Shown: piece by piece, positions 19,739-26,088 of the stretch | How positions within the stretch are numbered: the first letter of the stretch is position 1 | Layout: each line of letters begins with the position of its first letter | Source: Owenia fusiformis | Lineage: Eukaryota; Annelida; Polychaeta; Sabellida; Oweniidae | DNA length: 26,088 nt | Direction: 5' to 3' | NCBI GenBank assembly: GCA_903813345.2 | Contig: CAIIXF020000122.1 | Coordinates: forward strand, 1 to 26,088 | Made by a program: the position numbers and the translations under genes | The notes under the pieces: generated by a model | What the model was told of the DNA's origin: nothing | Seen by the model: the letters and a program-made list of their open reading frames with translations, nothing else | The model's database searches: none

Positions 19739-20130
19739 AGACGCACAATAGACGGATTAAGCGGCTTAATCCTTCTTAATCTCCCACTAATCTCCGGCTT
19801 AGGGTTAATCCACGCGTAAAAAACTGGGCCGAACAATGGAACGGGATTATAGCGTGGTGGATTTCGGGGAGGGGGTGCGAAATTTAGGGCGTTTCCCCGG
19901 GGGTGGGGGTAGGGAGGGCGGCTACGCGGGGTGGGGTGCCGGCCGGGACCTAGACGTACTCTTCACGCCGAGACGTTCGGCGCAAACGCCGCCGACGTAG
20001 GCCCGACCGTTTTCGAGTTACGCTCCGTAGGCGAGGGGCCCTTAAAACGGATTACGATGTTACTTTTTCCGCCGTGGGCTAGAGTCTTTCCACATAAGAG
20101 CGAGGGCGAGGGGTAAGACTGCAATGTAAC
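19739..20130. other. GC-rich block, possible left terminal repeat of the Polinton
   Basis: Base composition changes abruptly at about 19739, from AT-rich to strongly GC-rich, and returns to AT-rich by about 20130. The block starts AGACGCACAATAGACGG and contains the hairpin GGATTAAGC-G-GCTTAATCC (19754-19772) with further TTAATC motifs, then G-rich runs. Polintons have terminal inverted repeats of hundreds of bases beginning with AG, so this could be the left terminal repeat of the element whose genes begin at 21108. The matching right end is outside the window, so the assignment is unproven. It may equally be an unrelated GC-rich insertion. Confidence 0.3.
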
Positions 20131-21107
20131 GATAGAATGGAAGAAAGATGCTGGACTGGACGCGCAACGATGTCGCTATCACTTTAAAAGTCCCAGTTTT
20201 AGTTACTTTAGACTTTAGAATTTTGTGTCCACCGCCAAGCTGGAAAAAACATTTTTTCCTGTTATATCGTACGAATGTGAATTGTTGTTTGAGGGAATCT
20301 GCAATTTACTATAACCTAACGATTCTTTAGTCAAGTTTTACTAATCAGTACGTCTACAGTATGTCTCTTAAAACACTCTAACATATTCTGCACCCAAGAA
20401 AACCAATTTTCAAAAAGTTCAGAATAATCGAAACAGCTATATGAAGTATGATTTACATGTAGTTGTATAGACGAAGTTAATCTCCTGCTTACAGTGGCAC
20501 GCGTTTGAAAGCTTAATCTTTTCAAAAGAAAAAAATCAATAAAAGTGAAAAGTGCAATTACCCAAACAAAAAAAGACCAAAACATCTATTCGCACTTGTA
20601 ATGGATCTATGGTGTAATAATCCAATAATCTCATAAAAGGTGTTTATAATATCCAACCAGTCAATAACTCAATAGGCCGGTGTATGTGTGTGCGCGCGCA
20701 TGTTTTTGTTTTGATTTTGAAGTCGACAGCTGATATAGATATTTTAAAATGGTTTGTCAATCATTCTATAACAAATGCACGAATTGAGTGAATATAAAAT
20801 AGTAATATGGTATATCATAATTTGATTCTGTATTACCTAATTTTTGTCTTTGATTTTCTATTATTTCGTGCAAATATGCAGTAATTATTGAAACATAACT
20901 CCAATTTTTGTGTGTTAGCAAATTGTATGTATTATCAGGGCAAAAATAATATATATAATTGTGTGTTAATATGCAAAAAAAGGCCTCACATCTAAAGTAA
21001 TAATCGTAAAAAAGTATATACACGTTTGCGTTAATATATGAACGTCTCACATCTAAAAGTAATAATCTTAAATGTTTATACGCAACATTATTACATATTA
21101 TGTCGCT
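20131..21107. other. AT-rich non-coding stretch beyond the protease gene
   Basis: No gene is recognised in nearly 1 kb between the GC-rich block and the protease stop codon. A GT/GC alternating tract (GTATGTGTGTGCGCGCGCATG) is near 20682-20702. Two imperfect copies of CTCACATCTAAAGTAATAATC with flanking TATA-CG tails lie 61 bp apart (20985-21023 and 21046-21083). If the element reaches 19739, this is its left non-coding margin. Confidence 0.45.
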
Positions 21108-21632
21108 TTAATTTTCAAAAATACGTTTGGTTTCGCAAGTTTGTCCTTCCCTTGACTTGGGGCAGCAAAAGGGTAGAGTATTTACATATCGTTCTACAAG
21201 GTTATCGTTTATTTGTGTGATTTCTGAAAAATCTGACAAAATGTCCATCACGCGTCTCCCTTTGCTCCATTCAATTGCGAAATATATAGTATATTGTCCG
21301 CACACGTCAGTATCGTATCCTTGAAGACTAACGCCTGTATGTTTTACCTTCCTGTCCGGTAAATAGGCATATCTATTGATATCGGAATTGTAATAATTCA
21401 CATCGTGTCCGTACGAGTCGACGAAATAAATATCTGATCGGACATCTTCAGGCACTAAAAACAAAAGCCAATGTTTTCCCGGCATATTGGATCTTTGGTT
21501 GTTGGCAACAATAATTTGACACTGAAGACCGGGCGTGGGCATCGGGATCTTGTCGCTTGGGTAAACACCGCAGAGTCTACTTCTGGTGTACTCGTTGCAT
21601 TTTAAAACGTATTCAATTTCATCAGTATACAT
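21108..21632 (-). CDS. Adenain-like cysteine protease (Polinton PRO)
   Basis: Predicted 174-residue protease of the adenovirus-protease (C5) type, which would cleave virion precursors during capsid maturation. The expected order of catalytic residues is present: His54 in GKHW, Asp72 in YFVDSYG, and Gln104 and Cys111 in the block SLQGYDTDVCGQY, where Gln forms the oxyanion hole and Cys is the nucleophile. The size matches the family. The first ATG is at 21632; the frame is open further upstream to a TAA but only from a GTG (21680), so the ATG is preferred. It lies 87 bp downstream of the major capsid stop codon on the same strand. The C-terminal tail is Cys-rich (FCCP, then TCE) and of unknown role. 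Intact. Confidence 0.9.
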   Translation of the reverse strand: MYTDEIEYVLKCNEYTRSRLCGVYPSDKIPMPTPGLQCQIIVANNQRSNMPGKHWLLFLVPEDVRSDIYFVDSYGHDVNYYNSDINRYAYLPDRKVKHTGVSLQGYDTDVCGQYTIYFAIEWSKGRRVMDILSDFSEITQINDNLVERYVNTLPFCCPKSREGQTCETKRIFEN

Positions 21633-21719
21633 CCTGTTCTTCTCTCTGTAAATAACTTGATCTAGTCGACTCGTCCACACCGTAGTATAGTTATTTTTGA
21701 TTAGTTACAGGAATCATAT

Positions 21720-23057
21720 TTATTTAAATATTACGTTTCTTGATTTGTCTACTTGGAATACGGTAGGAAATACGCCCACAATGAGTAGATTTGCGGATTC
21801 CGGTAATGCCGATCTAAAGTGTCCCTCGATCTTCAAATTACCTCGTTTCACTAAAGACAATAACTTGTCTTGGCCTTCTACTTGTCTGTTGAATTGTAAA
21901 TCTGCCTTGTAGATCGCATAGCCACTCTCGAAATCAGAAAGTGTTATGTCTAGCCCCTGTTCTTCCGTCTTTCCGCTAAACAATCTGAGATACGCCCTTA
22001 TATACTCTTTCGTTTCAAAATTAAGCTTTAGACTAGGTTCTGGAACGCTTTGACCATCCACGCTCACGGAAAGTAGGTCGAGATTGTACGATTTCATGTT
22101 AAAAGGATTCAATTTCATAGAGCCACTGTAACTTTGGGAATTAATCAGCATGCAGTAAATTGTGGAAGGGATGTCGCCCATAAAAATGTCTTCGTAACAA
22201 AACGAAAAACTGCCCGTGGTCAGTTGAAATACCTTGACTTCGTGTCTGTCGAATGAGTAAGAACAGTTCTTTGTCTCCAGGGAACGCTCTATGCTTGTTA
22301 AAACAGATGGCGCTATGGCGACAAAGGCTGACCTAAATACAGCATCCGTTATTACAACTTTATATTCCGTATTGTTGTTGTGGGACATCAATTGAAAGTC
22401 GCTTGTACTTGGCGTCAATTTCACTCTGAGTTCCACGCAGTTTAAGAGAAATTTGTCAATACCAAATATGCATTCCAGAAGGGGGCCCTCCATTTGGATA
22501 TATTGACCTTTATTTGCACGCGCAAAACGATCGTTCAATCCACCATTAAACCCATTAGGATTTGTCTCATCAAGTGAATTAGGTGAGATATAGCCAACAT
22601 CCTTGTAATAAAGTTGGCATTGTTTGTAGGACCCTTTGTTTTCGTTGGACCCATTCATGATAGTCTTAAGGTAAGACTTAAATGGGTAATTGTTCAATGT
22701 CGATGTCATTGCGCGTTGGTTCAATTGAACATCCACAGTCGACCACATCGAGTGAAGAAAGTTGTTGATGGGAGTGACTAAATCGCTGTTAGGTAAATCT
22801 ACCGGATCATAAACGGGGACCGAGCCATCCTTTTTCAGTATTCTACACGTAATAGCCAATGTGCTCCTAGACAAGTCCAGGTAGTTGGAACCTTGATTAG
22901 GAATTAAAAACTCCAAAGGAACTCCTTCGGCAATAGGTGCGACCGGACGGTATTCTATCCATTGTAACGTTTGCACACTTGAACTACTTCCCGGGAGATC
23001 AAAAAGTAATAATTCCTCCGTGACAACCTCGTCTGATCCGTCATATTTAAAGGCCAT
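21720..23057 (-). CDS. Double jelly-roll major capsid protein (hexon-like)
   Basis: A 445-residue protein of the Polinton major capsid family, the double-jelly-roll fold shared with adenovirus hexon and virophage capsids, which builds the icosahedral shell. Recognition rests on overall resemblance to animal proteins often labelled F54H12.2-like and on position next to the protease and penton genes. Visible family-like stretches are WIEYRPVAPI near residue 33, LEFLIPNQGSNYLDLS near 48, INNFLHSMWSTVDVQLN near 96, and KLNPFNMKSYNLDLLSVSVDG in the C-terminal half. No signal peptide or membrane segment. ATG at 23057-23055; the stop overlaps an AATAAA hexamer (TTTAAATAAATATG). The frame is intact, with no stops or shifts. 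I cannot place the two jelly-roll boundaries without a structure model. Confidence 0.88.
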   Translation of the reverse strand: MAFKYDGSDEVVTEELLLFDLPGSSSSVQTLQWIEYRPVAPIAEGVPLEFLIPNQGSNYLDLSRSTLAITCRILKKDGSVPVYDPVDLPNSDLVTPINNFLHSMWSTVDVQLNQRAMTSTLNNYPFKSYLKTIMNGSNENKGSYKQCQLYYKDVGYISPNSLDETNPNGFNGGLNDRFARANKGQYIQMEGPLLECIFGIDKFLLNCVELRVKLTPSTSDFQLMSHNNNTEYKVVITDAVFRSAFVAIAPSVLTSIERSLETKNCSYSFDRHEVKVFQLTTGSFSFCYEDIFMGDIPSTIYCMLINSQSYSGSMKLNPFNMKSYNLDLLSVSVDGQSVPEPSLKLNFETKEYIRAYLRLFSGKTEEQGLDITLSDFESGYAIYKADLQFNRQVEGQDKLLSLVKRGNLKIEGHFRSALPESANLLIVGVFPTVFQVDKSRNVIFK

Positions 23058-23152
23058 ATCTAAGGTTTTAGTGGAAATAGAGTTAATAGACTAATGTTTT
23101 TTTCTTGTTCTTTCCGTGTCAAATCAATTTTGAATGTGAGGATCGGAAAAGC

Positions 23153-23629
23153 TTATTTCATTTGATTAAACACGTTCTTTGTGTATGTCTTATTGTATTT
23201 TGCTTTGTGCTTCACTCTTCTATGTGAGCTGTTGTTACTGTTATTAGTAGATTTTCCCTTTCCTTTCTGCTTCTTAGACCCGTTCCCGCCTCCTTTTTTG
23301 CTCAAAATGGAGTCTGAATGTTGCATACGCCTTTTAATATTAGTATCTCGGACTGTCGCGCTATCTATAGCTCTGACTTCAGACTCCGCCCTATTTTCTA
23401 TCGCCTCTGAAGGGGCGACGATTCTCGTCGTAGTATTGGCCGGTTCTTGTAAATACGGCTTTAGTGAAACTGTTCCGTGCCCTCTGTTTCGTTTACCCAT
23501 CGGATAAGCGTCCATTATTTTAATACTCGATCCCTTTCCATTTTGTAAAGAATGCTTTCTCTGTTTTTTTGTGTCATTGAACAACCTCGTCCAAGCATTA
23601 TGGTCGTTAAGAATTGGCCTCAAACTCAT
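23153..23629 (-). CDS. Basic protein of unknown function, possible virion core protein
   Basis: A 158-residue, strongly basic, low-complexity protein with no domain I can name. The N-terminal part (residues 1-60) is moderately basic. Residues 61-95 are more acidic. The C-terminal part from about 99 is a Lys/Gly/Asn-rich tail (KRRMQH, KKGGGNGSKKQKGKGK, HRRVKHKAK). The position between penton and major capsid genes and the DNA-binding composition suggest a DNA-condensing core protein like those of adenovirus, or a capsid-associated protein processed by the neighbouring protease; both are inference. ATG at 23629 lies only 13 bp after the penton stop, and the stop at 23153 is 95 bp before the capsid ATG, so it probably shares a transcript or promoter arrangement with them. 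Confidence 0.65.
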   Translation of the reverse strand: MSLRPILNDHNAWTRLFNDTKKQRKHSLQNGKGSSIKIMDAYPMGKRNRGHGTVSLKPYLQEPANTTTRIVAPSEAIENRAESEVRAIDSATVRDTNIKRRMQHSDSILSKKGGGNGSKKQKGKGKSTNNSNNSSHRRVKHKAKYNKTYTKNVFNQMK

Positions 23630-23642
23630 ACCTAATTGAGTA

Positions 23643-24074
23643 CTAAATTATCCTTTTGAAATGCAGCACGCAGTTTAATTGATCTTTAAAACTAAAAGAA
23701 CTAATGCTGGCTTCTTGATGGTCACCTTCCTTTATATATATACGTATCCTGTCTACTAGCAGTTGATTGACAGGCATGTATAGTACGTTTGAAAATTCAT
23801 TTTTTCCATTGGTCACAGATGTCTCTCTCAAAAGAGGGGAGGTGTTGCCGGAGTGTATTGAACCATCTATAATATCGCAACAAATGGCGATTGTTGACGA
23901 GTCATTTGTGTAGGGCGTTGTGAAAGGAATGGTGACCTCCACCAGACCAACTACCCACATGCCATTGAGTCTTTTGGTTGAAGGTAGTCTCACTGTGAAA
24001 TCCAAAGGTGAATTATTTGGGTAAAATTGTTTAGAATCCCCACTATTTAAAAACATATAGAAACTCGAATTCAT
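23643..24074 (-). CDS. Penton-like minor capsid protein (single jelly-roll)
   Basis: A 143-residue protein resembling the Polinton/adintovirus minor capsid (penton) protein, expected to form the pentameric vertices of the capsid with a single jelly-roll fold. Recognisable features are the N-terminal FYMFLNSGDS followed by YPNNSPLDFTVRLP, the WVVGLVEVTIP strand, and the C-terminal LNCVLHFKR ending that closes most members. It may be somewhat shorter than the family norm. ATG at 24074-24072. It lies between integrase and the basic protein, all on the minus strand. Upstream on that strand, a GAATAAAAAC stretch around 24094-24103 could end the integrase transcript. Frame intact. Confidence 0.82.
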   Translation of the reverse strand: MNSSFYMFLNSGDSKQFYPNNSPLDFTVRLPSTKRLNGMWVVGLVEVTIPFTTPYTNDSSTIAICCDIIDGSIHSGNTSPLLRETSVTNGKNEFSNVLYMPVNQLLVDRIRIYIKEGDHQEASISSFSFKDQLNCVLHFKRII

Positions 24075-24184
24075 GTTCGTTTTTTTGCTGTTTTTATTCT
24101 CTCTGCACTTGATTCGTACTATTCTATATCTGCAAAGTAGCTTTGTAATTCTTTATTTCCGAGACTGGAACGTACGAATTGTAT

Positions 24185-24798
24185 TTACTCCCCCCAGTGC
24201 TTCCATTTAACTAATGCCGAACGATTACGACCTTTACCTTTATAACCCAGTATTGATTCAATGGCGTAGATTTTGTCCGGGTCTACCCGAGTTTTTTGCA
24301 ACTCAGATTCGTAGAACGTGCCTTCGATTTTTTCTCCAGAATAATCTTTCAAAGTATAAATCGGGATCCCCTGCCTTATTCTGCGGCCGGTCACAACGAA
24401 GATTTCGCCAGACCACGTTTGCATGTGGGATTTTAGAAATTGTTTTTTAATTTGGGAAATTCTTACGTAACTTCCAATTTTAAAACTAAATCTAGTCTTT
24501 CGTTTCTTTCGCGTGTCCTGTTCGCTTTCTACTTTTATTTGATCCTTTTGTTTAACGTCAGATTGTGCTTTCTTGTCTTTATCTCCTCCGCCAAGTTCGT
24601 CTAATTTCGCCCGTTTTAATTGCTTATCGTACAAAATATGTTCATTGTCAACAGTCACGTCCGTCGGGGCTAAGCCATCGAGAGAGCCATGCTGGGTATT
24701 ATTGTAGCTCTCTGTTATTTGTTGTAGTACATCCAAATAATTATCCGTATCTTTAGCTTCCATATATTTGTACAATTTTCTTTTAAGCGTTTTTATCA
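24185..24798 (-). CDS. Integrase exon 2: C-terminal domains, chromodomain cut by frameshift
   Basis: Second exon of the Polinton integrase. It starts in phase 1 after a strong acceptor (TTTTCTTTTTTTCAG) and continues the catalytic core helix with IKTLKRKLYKYM. Next come a Lys/Asp-rich linker and an SH3-like C-terminal region (FKIGSYVRISQ, then WSGEIF, then GTFYESELQK) typical of Polinton integrases. The start of a chromodomain follows (YAIESILGYKGKG, then VKWKHWG). That domain is cut off by TAA at 24187-24185. Just before the stop is a six-base C run (24190-24195, plus strand). One base fewer would keep the chromodomain reading open to a TAG at 24126-24124, so this is either a real one-base insertion or a sequencing error. 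The chromodomain presumably guides insertion to marked chromatin. Confidence 0.88.
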
Positions 24799-25096
24799 CT
24801 GAAAAAAAGAAAATGTTAAATCCTTTTCACATAACGTATTCTAGAAACAAATTGAACTGAATTACATCTCGTTACAGAGGAAATTATTGTAATGTACTTA
24901 TACATAATACGATTATTTTTTTATCAATTCAAATGTATTCATTTTACGTTATTGTTATATTTTATTCTTTAGGTATTTATATTCATTTTTACATTCTTAT
25001 AGGTATGCTGACTATTTGTATTGTTAGTAAAATGTATTTTAAAAAACGGTATATCTTTTTTCTCTTTTGTTGTGTTGCTGCGTTTTAATAACTCAC
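24799..25096 (-). other. Spliceosomal intron in the integrase gene
   Basis: A 298-nt intron with donor GTGAGT (from 25096) and acceptor TTTTCTTTTTTTCAG (ending 24799), AT-rich, phase 1. Removing it joins NYAER of exon 1 to a Val codon and IKTLKRK of exon 2, giving the continuous helix expected around the last catalytic glutamate of rve-type integrases. If not removed, translation runs into about 43 unrelated residues and a stop at 24969. Confidence 0.88.
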
Positions 25097-25670
25097 CACG
25101 TTCTGCGTAATTACTTTTTGGTTCGTTAGATGAATAAAATGCATGAATATTTTGTTTTTTAAGGTAGTTCTTCACGGGTAGGCCAAGGAACTCGCCACCT
25201 CTATCATGTCTTATGAAGCTAGGGCGCCTATTGGTTCTTTCAAAGACACTCTCAATTGCCCTCTTAGTTTCGGCACTAGTTTTGTTTCTTAAAGGTTCCG
25301 TCCAGAGATGTCTCGAGAGAATGTCAATCAGCATTAGGACAAATTTGAAATCCCGATTAGAATCTTTTAGGGCTGAAAAATCAGCTAAATCCATGTCCCA
25401 CATCCAATCTAATCCATTTACCCATACCTTGTTTCTTTTGAAACGTCTTTTAACTGGCTTGTATAGGCCGTGTACATCTTGTTTTCTAAGCCAAGTTTCA
25501 ACTTTGTTTTTCCCAACGTCATTTATACCCCGTTTTTTCAATTCCTGTACGAGCTTTTTAGAGCCTTGAAAGCTCGCCGGTGCATCGGGTGTGTAATATA
25601 TCTTTTTAAGTACAGTTTCCCAATTTTCTCCACTATTTTCTCGATCATCATTGTTATCATGCGTCTCCAT
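25097..25670 (-). CDS. Integrase exon 1: retroviral-type catalytic core (Polinton INT)
   Basis: First exon of the integrase that inserts the element's linear DNA into chromosomes. From the ATG at 25670 it encodes 191 residues plus one base. The N-terminal region (WETVLKKIYYTPDAPASF) is typical of Polinton integrases, and the rve/RNase H-fold core follows. The catalytic triad is visible: Asp94 in WDMDLADF, Asp156 in RHDRGGEF and Glu190 in NYAER, 34 residues apart. The frame is open 63 bp further upstream but only to a GTG, so the ATG is chosen. A TATA box lies about 65 bp upstream. The divergent ATPase ATG is 156 bp away. Neighbouring capsid and ATPase genes exclude a retrovirus or LTR element. 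Confidence 0.93.
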
Positions 25671-25826
25671 CTGTGTTACTCTTAAACTGTCAATACCGAA
25701 GTATATAATACCGATTCTAATAAGTAAATTCACTATTTATAGCCAGGCGAGGATCCCCAGGCCTGTTGGATGTAAAGTGTGGTAGTGTTTGAGTTTAGTA
25801 CTGGAAAAACTGAATAAAAGTAGATT
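25671..25826. promoter_or_regulatory. Bidirectional promoter region, integrase/ATPase
   Basis: The 156 bp between the divergent start codons must drive both genes. On the minus strand a clear TATA box, GGCTATAAATAG (TATAAATA at 25741-25734), lies about 65 bp before the integrase ATG. On the plus strand no equally clear TATA is seen; TGAATAAAAG near 25811-25820 is too close to the ATPase ATG to act as one. Confidence 0.6.
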
Positions 25827-26088
25827 ATGGATAATTCAAACATGTCGGTGGAAGATGGAGAAAAGCAAGTGAATGTTTCAAAGAAGCCATGGTGGGAAAT
25901 GAAATCTCTAGCTGGTTTTATCGGGAATAGTTCCATCATGATCAGTGGAAGTACCGGGAGTGGCAAAACGCGCTTTATAAAAAGATTTTTAGAAAACAAA
26001 GACGGACTTATTATTGGTGAGACAGTTACAAAAATATATTATTTTTACTCGTTGTATCAACCACTGTTTGACGTAATGCAACGGGAAA
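25827..26088 (+). CDS. FtsK/HerA-type DNA-packaging ATPase (Polinton ATP), partial
   Basis: The first 87 codons of the packaging ATPase, running off the right edge. It would pump the element's DNA into capsids. The Walker A motif GSTGSGKT is at residues 41-48, preceded by a hydrophobic strand (SSIMIS) and followed by RFIKRFLEN, and then by IYYFYSLYQPLFDVM, a pattern typical of Polinton and adenovirus-like packaging ATPases. The short, polar N-terminus before Walker A fits the family. ATG at 25827; a second in-frame ATG at 25842 is possible. Divergent from the integrase. Walker B and the remainder lie outside the window, so integrity cannot be judged. Confidence 0.9.
   Translation, partial: MDNSNMSVEDGEKQVNVSKKPWWEMKSLAGFIGNSSIMISGSTGSGKTRFIKRFLENKDGLIIGETVTKIYYFYSLYQPLFDVMQRE

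Larger units (their letters stand above)
21108..26088. mobile_element. Polinton/Maverick (adintovirus-like) element, partial
   Basis: Six hallmark genes occupy this compact stretch: adenain-like protease, major capsid protein, a basic protein, penton-like minor capsid protein and retroviral-type integrase, all on the minus strand, and a divergent FtsK/HerA-type packaging ATPase on the plus strand. This set is diagnostic of Polintons and the related proposed adintoviruses: large self-synthesising elements that also encode a virion. The protein-primed DNA polymerase B is not in view and should lie right of the ATPase. The left end is not fixed; coding starts at 21108, and a GC-rich block at 19739 is a candidate terminus. 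Apart from one homopolymer frameshift at the end of the integrase, the visible frames are open. Confidence 0.92.

Noticed and set aside
20766-21050. A 94-codon minus-strand frame downstream of the protease.
   Set aside because: Very AT-rich, Tyr/Asn/Ile-biased translation covering part of the 61-bp direct repeats, with no family resemblance.
24185-25670. Reading the integrase as part of an LTR retrotransposon or retrovirus.
   Set aside because: No gag, protease-RT frame or LTRs nearby; flanking capsid, adenain-like protease and packaging ATPase genes identify a Polinton-type element.
25733-25999. Minus-strand frame opposite the ATPase start.
   Set aside because: It is antisense to the Walker A-containing packaging ATPase, which is the supported gene.

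Overview
The window is animal nuclear DNA, most likely from an AT-rich, transposon-dense invertebrate genome. It has consensus spliceosomal introns, a TATA promoter with a signal-peptide first exon, a CR1/L2-type LINE, hAT-like and foldback DNA transposons, and a Polinton/adintovirus-type virus-derived element. I cannot name the species. No rRNA, tRNA or CRISPR array was recognised.

Layout. 1-4160: dispersed and direct repeats, with candidate exons of a minus-strand host gene near 2.1-2.8 kb. 4167-8595: a palindromic (foldback) DNA element flanked by ATCTA and split by a 3.6-kb LINE, which has its own TATAT duplication. The LINE reverse transcriptase frame is open, but its endonuclease is frameshifted twice. 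8612-8830: a short inverted-repeat element. 8930-12577: a hAT-like element holding a second 2-kb element (9949-11958), which in turn holds a long palindrome (10399-10951). 12707-13968: the 5' part of a host gene on the minus strand, with a TATA box, a signal-peptide exon and a 39-nt microexon in matching phase, plus a MITE in the intron. 14.0-19.7 kb: mostly non-coding, with an array of ACTTTACGTAAAGT-like motifs and diverged copies of a TACGG-rich repeat family.

About 19.7/21.1 kb to the window end: the left part of a Polinton (Maverick)/adintovirus-like element. On the minus strand, in transcription order, are integrase, penton-like minor capsid protein, a basic protein, the double-jelly-roll major capsid protein and an adenain-like protease. 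A packaging ATPase diverges on the plus strand and runs off the window. This is a virion-building module (capsid, maturation, DNA packaging) plus an integration enzyme. The expected protein-primed DNA polymerase B is not in view and should lie to the right. The capsid, protease and visible ATPase frames are open, so the insertion is young or under constraint.

Most notable: the integrase is split by a 298-nt consensus intron directly after its catalytic glutamate codon and the next arginine, and its C-terminal chromodomain is interrupted by one extra base in a six-base homopolymer.
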